DNA of 64,000 nucleotides from Roseburia sp. AF12-17LB. GTDB lineage: Bacteria > Bacillota > Clostridia > Lachnospirales > Lachnospiraceae. Numbering within the stretch: position 1 is the stretch's first letter; the number at the start of each line of letters is the position of its first letter. This document shows positions 1 to 9,772 of this stretch, in pieces. Both the position numbers and the translations under genes were made by a program. The DNA is taken from NCBI RefSeq assembly GCF_003479605.1, contig NZ_QUHR01000008.1, positions 1 to 64,000 on the forward strand, written 5' to 3'. Below the pieces are notes generated by a model. The model ran no database searches and was not told where the DNA came from. It saw only the letters and a list, made by a program, of their open reading frames with translations.

Positions 1-54
1 TATTTTCAAGGCTTGAAAGCGGTTTTCATCAACACATTTTGTCCTATAACTCTC

Positions 55-1758
55 TTATAAGTATTTCTGAATCTCTTCAAATACGTTTTCTACCGGAACC
101 TGTTCCTTTAAGGTCTTATCACGGGATGTCACTTCTACGATTCCCTGCTTCATATTTCTAGGGCTTACGATAACACGAAGTGGAATCCCAAGAAGGTCTG
201 CATCTGCAAACATAACGCCGGCACTTACGGTACGGTCATCATAGATAACTTCAATACCGGCATTCTGCATTTTCTCATATAAATCATCAGCAAAAGCCTT
301 TACTTCTTCATTGTCCGGTCTTACTGCACAAAGGTGGACCTGCCATGGAGCAATTTCCTTTGGCCAGATTGGGCCATACTCATCATGATGGGCTTCACAT
401 ACAGCAGCAGCAAGTCTTCCGACACCGATTCCATAGCAGCCCATGATTGGAGTCTGTCTCTCACCATCTTTATCTACATAAGTCATCTTCATGGACTTGG
501 TATATTTGGTTCCGAGCTGGAAGATATTTCCCACTTCAATACCTTTAGAAATACGGACGGTCTTCTTACCACATTTCGGGCAGATTCCGCCTTCGTATAC
601 CTTAGCAAAATCATGATATTCTGCGTCTTTTACATCACGCTCCATATCAAGTCCTTTGAAGTGGTATTCCTCTTCATTTGCTCCGCAGGATAAGTTATTT
701 CTTCCTTCCAGAGACTTATCATATAAAACCACATGAGGTGCATTGATATGTAAGCCAACTGGTCCGATATAGCCTGCATTTAATCCGCATTCTTCTGTAA
801 TAACAGCAGCATGAATCTGATCACCAAGATAATTAACAAGCTTGGTCTCATTGATTTCCAGATCGCCACGGATAAATACAACCACATAGCTGTCATCTGA
901 ATTTTTCTGATAAACAACTGCTTTACAGGAGTTGTTTGTCTTATCGCCAAAGAATTCACAGATATCTTCAATTGTATGGATATTTGGTGTATGAACCTTT
1001 TCCAGTTCTGCTGATTCTGCGGCTCTTGGAATATCAGAAATATTTTCTGCAGCTTCCATATTTGCTTTGTATCCACAATCATCACAAAGTACAATGGAAT
1101 CTTCTCCAATCGGAGTAAGAAGCATGAACTCATGGGAAAGGCTTCCGCCCATCATACCGGAATCAGATGCAACGGATACCACTTCCGGAATACCGGCTCT
1201 TTCAAAAATACGCTCATATGCCTTGTGTACTCTCTGATAATACTGCTCCAAATCTTCCTGGCTGGTATGGAAGGAATATGCATCCTTCATGGTAAACTCT
1301 CTTACACGGATTAATCCGGCACGAGGTCTTGCTTCATCACGGAATTTGGTCTGAATCTGATAAATCATAAAAGGATATTTGGTATAGCTCTGTGCATACT
1401 CACGAACCAGCTGTACGGCTGCTTCTTCGTGGGTCATGCCAAGTACCATCCTGGCACCGTTTCTGTCTGTAAAACGAAGCAGCTCGTCTCCGATGCTTTC
1501 ATATCTTCCGGATTCTTCCCAGATAGATGCAGGCATAACAACCGGGAACTGTACCTCCTGTCCGTCTACCTTGTCCATCTCTTCACGAAGAATCTGCTCA
1601 ATCTTACGTGTAATTCTCTTTAATGGCAGGAATGAAGAATAGATACCATTTGCCACATATTTGATGTATCCACCTTTTACCATAAGTGCATGACTGTCAA
1701 TCACACAATCTGCCGGTCTCTCTTTAAACCGGTCACCAACTAATTTTTCCAGTTTCAT
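55..1758 (-). CDS. proS: prolyl-tRNA synthetase
   Basis: Charges tRNA-Pro with proline in the cytoplasm. The 567-residue length fits the bacterial type of ProRS, which carries an editing domain inserted between class II motifs 2 and 3. Visible marks are MTHEE near residues 108-112, class II motif 2 (FRDEARPR onward, about 139-165) and motif 3 GIGVGRL near 445. The ATG is preceded by AAAGGAGATAAG at normal spacing. A T-box leader directly upstream shows control by uncharged tRNA-Pro. The gene looks intact and stands as its own transcription unit, since the next gene upstream ends before the T-box promoter. Confidence 0.97.
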   Translation of the reverse strand: MKLEKLVGDRFKERPADCVIDSHALMVKGGYIKYVANGIYSSFLPLKRITRKIEQILREEMDKVDGQEVQFPVVMPASIWEESGRYESIGDELLRFTDRNGARMVLGMTHEEAAVQLVREYAQSYTKYPFMIYQIQTKFRDEARPRAGLIRVREFTMKDAYSFHTSQEDLEQYYQRVHKAYERIFERAGIPEVVSVASDSGMMGGSLSHEFMLLTPIGEDSIVLCDDCGYKANMEAAENISDIPRAAESAELEKVHTPNIHTIEDICEFFGDKTNNSCKAVVYQKNSDDSYVVVFIRGDLEINETKLVNYLGDQIHAAVITEECGLNAGYIGPVGLHINAPHVVLYDKSLEGRNNLSCGANEEEYHFKGLDMERDVKDAEYHDFAKVYEGGICPKCGKKTVRISKGIEVGNIFQLGTKYTKSMKMTYVDKDGERQTPIMGCYGIGVGRLAAAVCEAHHDEYGPIWPKEIAPWQVHLCAVRPDNEEVKAFADDLYEKMQNAGIEVIYDDRTVSAGVMFADADLLGIPLRVIVSPRNMKQGIVEVTSRDKTLKEQVPVENVFEEIQKYL

Positions 1759-1810
1759 TTTCTTATCTCCTTTTTCTATTCTTGCAACTCATCTGCTTAA
1801 AGCAATATAA

Positions 1811-2062
1811 AAGCCCTAAGCTATGATTTAGCTTAGGGCGAATGTTTCATCCGTGGTACCACCTAAATTCAGGACTGCTCCTGCACTCCGGCACATCTTC
1901 TTATGCCTTCTCTCTGTAACGGGAGAACCCGACATACCTTCACTTCTGCTTGGATATGCAGCTCCAAGACTGGTTCATCATCTTCCGTCAAAAACTCTCA
2001 CCTGCCGTTTTCTCTCTGAAGGCTTCCAATGATTACTATTTCTCTTCCACACTTTCTCATAT
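1811..2062 (-). promoter_or_regulatory. T-box leader of proS
   Basis: On the minus strand the conserved T-box sequence AGGTGGTACCACGG lies at 1851-1864. It is followed by a terminator hairpin, GCCCTAAGCTA (1813-1823) pairing with TAGCTTAGGGC (1829-1839), with a U-run on the gene side. The likely specifier is CCA (Pro) at 1971-1973, read as GAACCAG on the minus strand, which fits the downstream proS. Uncharged tRNA-Pro would stabilise the antiterminator. The specifier is inferred from its local context, not from a full fold. Confidence 0.92.
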
Positions 2063-2091
2063 ATTTTACCAACGGATATTTTACTTGTCAA
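2063..2091 (-). promoter_or_regulatory. sigma-A promoter of the proS T-box transcript
   Basis: Read on the minus strand: TTGACA (2086-2091), a 17-nt spacer, and TAAAAT (2063-2068). It sits in the short gap between the end of the DUF4340 gene and the T-box leader. Confidence 0.75.
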
Positions 2092-2096
2092 TCCTT

Positions 2097-2660
2097 TTAT
2101 TCCGCAATTTCGGTTGTGCTTTCTGCTGCAGTCAAATCTGCGATTCCTTTCTGATAAGTGGTATATACTGCACTTCCTGCCAGATAAATACTGTCAGACT
2201 GATCCGTCTTTACATAATACTGGCTCAGCATGTCATTTTTATTTCCGATCAGAAGTGTTGTTGTTCCATCCCCTGTCGTCAGTGTAATGGTATTTGACGG
2301 CGTTTCAAGTCCATACTCTGATAAGTCCTCATAATCCTTGATTTCCTGCTCTGCCGTAAGTTGTGCTGTGGTGGCAATCAATGTTTCCATAGTATCCTGG
2401 TCTAAAGAAATGCTTTTATCTGCCTCATAATACCATGTATCATCTTCTTTTACAAAAGACAGTGTCTCATTATTATATTGATAAGAAAATGCATTTACAT
2501 CTTCTGTGTTAACATCTGTCACCGTTACTTTTGAAGCTTCTTCCTCTTCCTGTTTTTTCTGTTCCTGGCTCTTATTCCACTTCGTCAGGCCAACCCATGC
2601 CACAATGCAGATAAGAAGCAGGATGCATAAAGCAATCAACTGTTTTTTCTGTTTCTTCAT
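2097..2660 (-). CDS. DUF4340-type membrane-anchored subunit of a Gld-like ABC system
   Basis: A 187-residue protein with one N-terminal membrane helix (about 9-25), a charged linker rich in Glu/Lys (30-42) and an extracytoplasmic beta-rich domain resembling DUF4340. Its start codon overlaps the stop of the upstream permease gene (TAATG), so the two are translationally coupled. DUF4340 proteins are regular companions of GldG-type ABC transporters, so it is most likely an accessory subunit on the outer face of the membrane. Family DUF4340 proteins are often longer and can hold tandem domains; this one is short. The transported substrate is unknown. Confidence 0.75.
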   Translation of the reverse strand: MKKQKKQLIALCILLLICIVAWVGLTKWNKSQEQKKQEEEEASKVTVTDVNTEDVNAFSYQYNNETLSFVKEDDTWYYEADKSISLDQDTMETLIATTAQLTAEQEIKDYEDLSEYGLETPSNTITLTTGDGTTTLLIGNKNDMLSQYYVKTDQSDSIYLAGSAVYTTYQKGIADLTAAESTTEIAE

Positions 2661-4765
2661 TACTTCTTTCTCCTTCTCATCCAGATTACGATACCGATTG
2701 CAAGAAGCAATAACGGAATTACTGCAATGCCGATTACAGCTGATGCAATGACAACCGAAGCCGGTACGGTCAGGGTACTGCTGTCATATTCTTTGACCGG
2801 AATCACAACTGCTGAACCGCTGTCTTCCGGAATATAGCTTGCAATGGATTTTGAAAATACGGATAAATTATTTCCGGATACCATACTGTCTGCATCATCC
2901 GTAAACATACTCATGGAAGAATATACAAGAATATCTGTGCTTGTATCATCCATGGTTTTTTCCGCCTTTAATCCTACCGTAAACGGTCCTGCAATATCAT
3001 CCTTCGTCTGCTCTAAGGAACTTGTAGCATCTGTCTTACTGTACGCTGCATCCGAAGTGGTAAGTAAAGGTGTATAGGTTACATTTTCGGTATCGGTATT
3101 ATAGGTAAGACCTACTGCATACGGTGTAAATACATAGCCATCCACACCGGAAGTCAGCGCACTGCTTTCTACATTTGGCAAAAGATAATATGGTGCCTGA
3201 TAATAAGAGCCGGTATTGCTCTCCATCACCATTCCGTCTACTGCAGTAATGCCAAACTCATTTAAAACCGAATAGAAATTACTCATATCAGCATCTGTAT
3301 AAGATAGCGTTACCAAAAGTTTTCCACCTTTATTGATATAATCAATTACTTTTGACGCATCATCGGATGAAAAATCAGAGGTCGGTCCATTGATAATAAG
3401 TGCCTGTGCATCTTCCGGAATGCTGTCTGCCTGCATCAGGTTGAGGCTGTTTAAAGTGACATTTGCTTTCTCAATAGCATCTTTAAAATCACCACTCAAT
3501 GCTGTCTCACCATGTCCCTGTAGTTCGTACATAACCGGCATTTCATCCGATGTGACATAGGAAATGGCACTGGTAAGCTGTCCCTCTCCATCATAACCTG
3601 TAGTCTGGCTGCTATAAGTACTGTAATCTATACTGGTCTCATAAATATTGCTGTAATTAATTACTTTGGAACGTTTGCTGCTTTCTACAATCAGACTCTT
3701 TCTGGTGATAGAGGTATCATCCGTATAATCCCGGTAAAAATTCGGATAAACGGATGGGTCTCTATATTCTACTGAAATATGGGAAGATTCGCCTTCATAA
3801 CGCTTTAATGTCGTTGCAAGGGTATCATCCATATTTCCTTCCGCTTCCAGAACATAAATTGTGACATCCTCATCCAGATTATGAAGAATCTCTTTTGTAT
3901 CATCAGAAATGGAATACATCTTCTGGGCTGTCAAATCAATAGACGTAATGGAAGATGGCAATGCATTTGCTACAAGGTTTACTGCAACTGTAACAACGAT
4001 TCCGATTACAACCATGGCTGAACTGAATACGCCAAGCTTTAATTTCTTACTGCTCATGCTCCAGCGGCGCTTCTGTATGGACTGTACTGTCAGGAATAAA
4101 AACAGGATAATCATGGATAAATAATATACAATGCCGGATACATCAAGAATTCCCTGCATCAGCATATCCATGTGTTTTGTCAAATCATAACAGCCTAAAA
4201 TCTTTGTAATCATATTTCCATTCTGTGAAATCAGATTGGTAATTCCGGTCATCAGATATCCCACAAAGAGAAATACAAAGGTTAATACTGCAGAAATTAC
4301 AATACTTTCTGTCAGTGAAGATACAAAGGTTCCAATGGCAATACAGGTCATACCATATAACCAGAAACCCAGTACTCCCACATAGCTCTTTGCAAAAGCA
4401 ACGTTTCCATATGCTGACATAATTAACGGTGCCAGACACATAACCGCTGCACTGATGGTAAATACGGTTCCGGTGGCGAGATATTTTGCCAGAACCACTT
4501 TTTCTACTGATACCGGCGAAGTTAAAATCAGCTGGTCTGTCTTATTCTTCCGCTCCTCTGCCAGGGTACGCATCGTAAGAATCGGCACAGTAACCAGAAA
4601 CAGAAACGTTACTGCTGATAAAGTACTGCTGATGTCTGTCGAACCATAATACATATTGTATACATAAAAATAAAGGCCAAACAGTGCCAGTGTTGCTGCA
4701 ATAAAAAGCCATCCGGTCACTGTCTGAAAATAAGATTTTAATTCTCTTTTCCATATTGCACGCAT
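2660..4765 (-). CDS. ABC transporter permease fused to a GldG-like domain
   Basis: The 701 residues split into two parts. Residues 1-235 are an ABC-2 type permease of the GldF kind with about six membrane helices. Residues 245-700 are a GldG-like part: a membrane helix near 250-270, a large extracytoplasmic domain, and a C-terminal helix ending in RRRKK. In Bacteroidetes GldF and GldG are separate proteins; here they are one polypeptide. TAATG overlaps couple the gene on both sides, to the ATPase upstream and the DUF4340 gene downstream. The function is probably export or membrane-associated remodelling, but the substrate is not visible. Confidence 0.8.
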   Translation of the reverse strand: MRAIWKRELKSYFQTVTGWLFIAATLALFGLYFYVYNMYYGSTDISSTLSAVTFLFLVTVPILTMRTLAEERKNKTDQLILTSPVSVEKVVLAKYLATGTVFTISAAVMCLAPLIMSAYGNVAFAKSYVGVLGFWLYGMTCIAIGTFVSSLTESIVISAVLTFVFLFVGYLMTGITNLISQNGNMITKILGCYDLTKHMDMLMQGILDVSGIVYYLSMIILFLFLTVQSIQKRRWSMSSKKLKLGVFSSAMVVIGIVVTVAVNLVANALPSSITSIDLTAQKMYSISDDTKEILHNLDEDVTIYVLEAEGNMDDTLATTLKRYEGESSHISVEYRDPSVYPNFYRDYTDDTSITRKSLIVESSKRSKVINYSNIYETSIDYSTYSSQTTGYDGEGQLTSAISYVTSDEMPVMYELQGHGETALSGDFKDAIEKANVTLNSLNLMQADSIPEDAQALIINGPTSDFSSDDASKVIDYINKGGKLLVTLSYTDADMSNFYSVLNEFGITAVDGMVMESNTGSYYQAPYYLLPNVESSALTSGVDGYVFTPYAVGLTYNTDTENVTYTPLLTTSDAAYSKTDATSSLEQTKDDIAGPFTVGLKAEKTMDDTSTDILVYSSMSMFTDDADSMVSGNNLSVFSKSIASYIPEDSGSAVVIPVKEYDSSTLTVPASVVIASAVIGIAVIPLLLLAIGIVIWMRRRKK

Positions 4766-5706
4766 TATTCTTCCTCCTTTGATGTAAGTTCAAGAAAGAT
4801 ATCTTCCAGTGATTTACCACCATTTATCATTTCCAAAATCGGCATATCACTTTCTGCGCAAATATGAAAAATTTCTTCTCTGACATCTTTATTTTTTTCT
4901 GCCGTTACAGTCACCTCAGTAACTCCATCCTCCGGCAGTTCTTTCGTCTCTACTGCAGTAATATGTTCTGCATCTGCAAAAACTTCTTTTACTTTTTCTT
5001 CTTCAGCTTTTAATTTAAGCTCGATTACCTGTCCACCGGACATCCGCTCTACCAGTTCTTCTGTTTCTTCCGATGCAACTAATTTTCCATGGGAAATAAT
5101 AAATATGTAATCACATACTGCCCGGACTTCCGAAAGGATATGGGAACTTAAAATTACAGTATGCTTCTTGCCAAGACTCTGAATCAGATCACGGATTTCA
5201 ATAATCTGTTTCGGGTCTAAGCCTACTGTAGGCTCATCTAAGATAATAACTTCCGGATAACCTAAAATTGCCTGTGCCAGTCCGACTCTCTGCCGGTATC
5301 CTTTGGACAGATTTTTAATCAGTCTGCCTTTCATATCAGTAATCTTTGTGGTTGCCATGGCATCTTCTACATATGGTTTCCGGTTCTCCTTTGGAATCTT
5401 CTTAAGTTCTGCTGCAAACAAAAGATATTCTTCTACCGTCATATCCATGTATAAAGGTGGCAGCTCTGGCAAATAGCCAATACATTTCTTTGCTTCCTCC
5501 GGCTGTGCCAAAATATCAAATCCATTGATTTTAATGGTTCCCTCTGTTACCCCCAGATATCCGGTAATCATGTTCATTGTAGTTGATTTGCCTGCGCCAT
5601 TCGGTCCTAAGAAGCCATAAATTCTTCCCGGCTCAATAGTAAGATTCAAATCATCTACCGCTACATGCGTCCCGTATTTTTTCGTCAAATGACTAATCTC
5701 TATCAC
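4765..5706 (-). CDS. ABC transporter ATP-binding protein (GldA-like)
   Basis: A cytoplasmic ATPase of 313 residues that would energise the permease encoded next to it. It has Walker A GPNGAGKST (34-42), a Q-loop region, the signature LSKGYRQRVGLAQ, Walker B VIILDEPT and a switch His (ILSSHIL). The C-terminal 90 residues are an acidic, Lys-rich extension typical of ABC-2 type ATPases. This is the first gene of a three-gene operon. The preceding 113 bp to the HAD gene contain a possible TTGACC but no convincing -10. Confidence 0.88.
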   Translation of the reverse strand: MIEISHLTKKYGTHVAVDDLNLTIEPGRIYGFLGPNGAGKSTTMNMITGYLGVTEGTIKINGFDILAQPEEAKKCIGYLPELPPLYMDMTVEEYLLFAAELKKIPKENRKPYVEDAMATTKITDMKGRLIKNLSKGYRQRVGLAQAILGYPEVIILDEPTVGLDPKQIIEIRDLIQSLGKKHTVILSSHILSEVRAVCDYIFIISHGKLVASEETEELVERMSGGQVIELKLKAEEEKVKEVFADAEHITAVETKELPEDGVTEVTVTAEKNKDVREEIFHICAESDMPILEMINGGKSLEDIFLELTSKEEE

Positions 5707-5819
5707 GTCTCTTCCTCCTTATAACATCTTACCTCAGAAAGTCTATGAGAAAGTTGTGTTAAAAAGACGATGTTTTTGTGATAAAAATGCGGTCAAACTG
5801 TGTTTTTTGTGTGACGGAA

Positions 5820-6467
5820 TTAATCTAATAATTCTTCAAAGCTTAGGATATAGCAGTCAGATAGCTGCATGATTTCATTTTTCTCATAGGAGGAATGGAT
5901 ATCTTCCACACCTACCACATAGAAATCATCCATCTTTGCACCTTCCACACCTTTTAAAATATCTTCATATACCACACACTGCTCCGGTTTCAAAGAAAGC
6001 TTTTCTGCTGCAAGCTGGTACACATCCGGGAATCCCTTTCCCCGCTTCACTTCCTGCGTAACTGTAAATGCATCAAAATATTTCATGATGCCGCAATGGG
6101 TAAGACAGGGACGAAACAGCCTCTCATCGGAAGAAGTTGCTGCTGCAATCTTAATTCCTTCTGCCTTTAATTGCTTCAGGTAATCTATAACACCGGCTTT
6201 CAACTTTACTTCATTGGTATAAGATTCAATCGCCATATCAAACCATTCTTTGATAATCTCTTCTTCGGACTCTGGCAGATTAAAACGCTCTTTGGTATAT
6301 TCTGCTGCCGCATCAAAGTTCTTTGAAGTAATTGCTACCAGATAATCATCCGGCACAATAAATCCTCTTTTGCCAAGAAAATCCTCATCAATTTTCCGCC
6401 ATACTCCCATGGAGTCTAAAAGAGTGCCATCTAAATCAAAGATGGCACCCATTCTATTGTCAATCAT
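5820..6467 (-). CDS. HAD superfamily hydrolase, phosphatase/phosphoglucomutase-like
   Basis: A 215-residue cytoplasmic phosphatase of the HAD subfamily I type with a helical cap. Motif I is FDLDGTLLD (about 10-18), motif II is AATSS (about 111-115), and motif III/IV includes the Lys of KGFPD and the acidic VVYED and AKMDDFYVVGV. It follows argS by 10 nt and probably shares its transcript. It resembles beta-phosphoglucomutase and nucleotide or sugar phosphatases, but the exact substrate cannot be read from sequence. Confidence 0.85.
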   Translation of the reverse strand: MIDNRMGAIFDLDGTLLDSMGVWRKIDEDFLGKRGFIVPDDYLVAITSKNFDAAAEYTKERFNLPESEEEIIKEWFDMAIESYTNEVKLKAGVIDYLKQLKAEGIKIAAATSSDERLFRPCLTHCGIMKYFDAFTVTQEVKRGKGFPDVYQLAAEKLSLKPEQCVVYEDILKGVEGAKMDDFYVVGVEDIHSSYEKNEIMQLSDCYILSFEELLD

Positions 6468-6477
6468 ATATTTTCCT

Positions 6478-8247
6478 TTACATTCTGTCTGGTGCAGAGA
6501 AACCTAATACATCGATACAAACCTCTAATGTCCGCCTGGTCAGTGTTAATAAACGAACATAGGAAGCCTGCACTGCCTCGTCTTCTTCTGCCATAATCTT
6601 TGTCTCATGATAAAAATGATTCAATGCATTTGCCAGGTCATAGATATAAGAACATACCTTATGTGGTGCTGTCTCTTCGTAGGCATTTTCCATCATGGCA
6701 TTGAAACGGGTCAGCTCTAACATCAATGCCTTCTCGCTTTCGGAATGTGCCGGAAGAATTGCTGCTGTTCCTGCTTCTTTTCCTGCTTCTTTATATTTGT
6801 TCAGAATGGATTTGATTCGGACAATCGTATAAAGAATATATGGGCCTGTGTTTCCTTCAAATGAAGTAAAGCGGTCGATATCAAAAATATAATCCTTGGA
6901 AGCCTGATTGGAAAGATCTCCGTATTTTACTGCTGAAAGTGCAACTACTTTTGCGGTTGCCTTTGCTTCCGCTTCTTCTACCGTACGATTCTCTGTAATC
7001 TTGCGGTACATCTCATCATTGATGCTGGAAAGCAGTGTCTCTAACCGCATGACACCACCCTCTCTGGTCTTAAATGGTTTTCCGTCTTTTCCATTCATGG
7101 TACCAAAACCTAAAAACTGAAGCTCTGTATCATCATCCACAAGATGTGTCTTTCTGGCACAACGGAACACCTGTGTAAAATACAGCTCCTGACGTTTATC
7201 CACTACATAGATAATTTTATCCGGATGATAGTCTTTCATACGCCATACAATCGTCGCAAGGTCTGTTGTGTTATAAAGAGAAGCCCCATCGGATTTTAAA
7301 ATCATACATGGCGGGATCTCTTTCGTATCAGTCTCTTCTTTGACATCTACTACCAGTGCACCATCACTGATATATGCATAACCGTCATCCTTCATCTTCT
7401 GTACCATGTCCGGGATATATGGCTGTGCGTCAGACTCACCCTTCCATAATTCAAAAGATACATTTAAATTAGCATAATTCTTCTTTAAATCCGTTACAGA
7501 TACATTTAAAATATGGGAAAGTAATGCCTGATAGCCTCTTCTCCCATGCTGCAATTCATAAGTTGCCTGCATGGCAGCTTCTTTATAAGCTGCATCCTCT
7601 TTGGATTTTCCGCTGGCTGTCGGATAAATTTCTTCCAGCTCGGAAATGGTAAATGGAGGCTCAACCGGATATTCTCCCTCATAATCTTCATCAAAATAGC
7701 AAAGTTCCGGTTTACGAAGCTTTAACTCAGTAATAATCAGTCCCATCTGAAGACCCCAGTCTCCCAGATGCACATCACCAATCATATTGTGTCCCATGAA
7801 TTTACCAATACGTTTGATGCTTTCACCGATAATAGCGGAACGTAAATGTCCTACATGAAGTGGTTTTGCAACGTTTGGTCCGCCATAGTCAATCATGATG
7901 GTCTTTGGATGTTCCACCTTATCACAGCCTAAACGCTCTGTATCCTCCTGCATCTTACTGATATAGGAAGCCACAAATTCATTATTCAGCTTTAAGTTAA
8001 GAAAGCCAGGTTTTACTGCTTCTACGGATTCAAACATTGCGTTATCCTTAAGCTGTGCTACTACTTCCTCCGCAATCATAATCGGTGCTTTCTTATATTC
8101 TTTTGCAGCAGCCATAGCGCCGTTGCACTGATATTCACATAAGTCCGGTCTGTTTGAAACAGTTACTTTTGCATATTTTGCATCAAGTCCGGCTGTTTCA
8201 AATGCTTTCACCATCTCATCTGTTATTAAATCCAGTATCTTTCTCAT
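6478..8247 (-). CDS. argS: arginyl-tRNA synthetase
   Basis: Class I synthetase that charges tRNA-Arg. It is 589 residues long, with the HIGH-type motif as HVGH (131-134), preceded by GGPNVAKPL. The KMSKS site is degenerate, as is common in ArgRS (FKTREGGVMRL region, about 395-405). The C-terminal DALR anticodon-binding domain starts near 455 and ends SAPDRM. It appears complete. The HAD phosphatase gene follows at 10 nt. No T-box is visible upstream; the 67-nt gap to the dapF-like gene is too short for one. Confidence 0.96.
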   Translation of the reverse strand: MRKILDLITDEMVKAFETAGLDAKYAKVTVSNRPDLCEYQCNGAMAAAKEYKKAPIMIAEEVVAQLKDNAMFESVEAVKPGFLNLKLNNEFVASYISKMQEDTERLGCDKVEHPKTIMIDYGGPNVAKPLHVGHLRSAIIGESIKRIGKFMGHNMIGDVHLGDWGLQMGLIITELKLRKPELCYFDEDYEGEYPVEPPFTISELEEIYPTASGKSKEDAAYKEAAMQATYELQHGRRGYQALLSHILNVSVTDLKKNYANLNVSFELWKGESDAQPYIPDMVQKMKDDGYAYISDGALVVDVKEETDTKEIPPCMILKSDGASLYNTTDLATIVWRMKDYHPDKIIYVVDKRQELYFTQVFRCARKTHLVDDDTELQFLGFGTMNGKDGKPFKTREGGVMRLETLLSSINDEMYRKITENRTVEEAEAKATAKVVALSAVKYGDLSNQASKDYIFDIDRFTSFEGNTGPYILYTIVRIKSILNKYKEAGKEAGTAAILPAHSESEKALMLELTRFNAMMENAYEETAPHKVCSYIYDLANALNHFYHETKIMAEEDEAVQASYVRLLTLTRRTLEVCIDVLGFSAPDRM

Positions 8248-8314
8248 TCTTTCTCATGTTCCTTTCTGAGCATTCTATTTTTCCATTTTATACTCAAAGG
8301 CAAGCAGTTGTCAA

Positions 8315-9163
8315 CTACGCCAGAAAGTGTTCTGCCATCAGAATTGTTCCGATTTTCTGCACCTCTCCGGTAAGGAACACGCTGCCATCCTCTCCGATTT
8401 CTATCAGTAACTGCCCACCCGGCATCGTGACTTCAATTCTGTCATCCACCAGTCCCAGCTTATGGGATGCTGCCGCTGCTGCACAGGCTCCGGTTCCGGA
8501 AGCTAAGGTATATCCGGCTCCCCGCTCATAGATTTCCACCCGGATATGACCTCTATCCATTACTTTACAAAGCTGCATATTAATCCGGTTTGGAAAATAA
8601 GATGCATTTTCCACATAAGGTCCTAATTCCATTGCCTTTTCTTTACTGATTTCATCTAAATGAATCACGCAGTTCGGATTTCCCATGGAAACACAGGTTG
8701 CCCGGTAAGGATGGTCATGAAAAACCAGAGGCCTGTTTATAATTTCCGGAGGCGTACCTACATAAGCAAGTACCCCTCCGGTAAATTGTGGTATTCCCAT
8801 ATTTACTTTCATAAGACTTCCGTCTTCATTTAAAAAATCAATCCTTACTTCGCCTGCCTTGGTATAAAGGCTAAACGGTCTGTGTCTGATATATCCGGCA
8901 TCTAATAAATATTTTGCAAAAATCCGAACACCATTTCCGCTGCGCTCTGCTTCACTTCCATCCGGGTTAAATATCTTTACATAAAGCTTCTCATCCTGCC
9001 ATATCGGTCCATATAAAATGCCATCAGCTCCTGCACCAATATTTCTTCTGCATAGCTTTACAATATGACGTTCCAATAAATGTATCTTATTCTTATTCGG
9101 GTCGAGTACAAGATAATCATTTCCTAATCCATGATACTTCTGTAACAGCAAGGCATCATCCAT
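8315..9163 (-). CDS. dapF: diaminopimelate epimerase homologue without the catalytic cysteines
   Basis: A 282-residue protein with the full DapF fold signature: NDYLVLD, NPDGSEAE, SGNG, VSMGNP, ERGAG and SGTGACA in the right order and spacing. DapF normally uses two cysteines as acid/base (Cys73 and Cys217 in Haemophilus influenzae) with His159 and Glu208. Here the equivalents are Ser75 (AERSGNG), Ser222 (LASGTGACA), Asn164 (GNPN) and Tyr218 (ERGAGYT). I checked all four in the DNA; they are clean codons without a frameshift. It is probably a paralogue with another reaction or a binding role, so the dapF name is only a family label. Genes argS and a coiled-coil protein flank it. Confidence 0.8.
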   Translation of the reverse strand: MDDALLLQKYHGLGNDYLVLDPNKNKIHLLERHIVKLCRRNIGAGADGILYGPIWQDEKLYVKIFNPDGSEAERSGNGVRIFAKYLLDAGYIRHRPFSLYTKAGEVRIDFLNEDGSLMKVNMGIPQFTGGVLAYVGTPPEIINRPLVFHDHPYRATCVSMGNPNCVIHLDEISKEKAMELGPYVENASYFPNRINMQLCKVMDRGHIRVEIYERGAGYTLASGTGACAAAAASHKLGLVDDRIEVTMPGGQLLIEIGEDGSVFLTGEVQKIGTILMAEHFLA

Positions 9164-9228
9164 ACTTATGCTCCAGTTTTACTTCTTATTACAATATATG
9201 AATGAGATATTGTCCGTTAGAACCCGAC

Positions 9229-9729
9229 TTATTCCTGTTCTGTTTCAACGGTCGCTTCTATGACCTCAGGCACTTGTTCTCCACTGTCTGTCTGTTTCTC
9301 CACCACCTGCGGTGTTTCCACCTCCTGTGACACTTCCGCTGCCTGCGGTGTTTCTTTTCGTTCAGGACTCTTTTCTCCTAAAATAGCAGATAACTTATCA
9401 TCTGAAATCATTTCAGCTACTTCTTTTTTCTGTAAACGTGCTCTTTCTTCCTCAATCTGCCGCCTTACTGCCGCATCAATCTCACGCTGCTTTTTTTCTT
9501 CTTCCTCTGCAGCCACTCTTGCAAGACGATCAAGAATCTCCTGTGCCCGCTGTTCATCCTGCTGTTTCCTGCGTGCGGCTAAAATCTCTTCTTCCGACAT
9601 GTAATGAACATTCCAGCGTTTCACAATACTATGAGCAATTCGATCTCTTTCATTTCTCTTATCTATTGCATCCTGCATATTATTCCACTTCCATTTTTTT
9701 TCTTTATGTATATCATAGCTTTCACTCAT
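9229..9729 (-). CDS. hypothetical coiled-coil protein
   Basis: A 166-residue soluble protein with no recognised domain. Residues 1-45 are basic and contain KKWKWNN and HSIVKRWNVHYM. Residues 45-115 form a strong Glu/Lys/Arg/Ala coiled coil. From about 125 to the end it is a low-complexity, Glu/Val/Thr-rich acidic tail. There is no signal peptide or membrane helix. It lies 65 nt before the dapF-like gene on the same strand and is divergent from sigG. It does not resemble a known spore protein closely enough to name. Function unknown. Confidence 0.65.
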   Translation of the reverse strand: MSESYDIHKEKKWKWNNMQDAIDKRNERDRIAHSIVKRWNVHYMSEEEILAARRKQQDEQRAQEILDRLARVAAEEEEKKQREIDAAVRRQIEEERARLQKKEVAEMISDDKLSAILGEKSPERKETPQAAEVSQEVETPQVVEKQTDSGEQVPEVIEATVETEQE

Positions 9730-9772
9730 TCGTTTTTCAAGATGAAAAATTATTAAATTTTTATTGTTTCCG

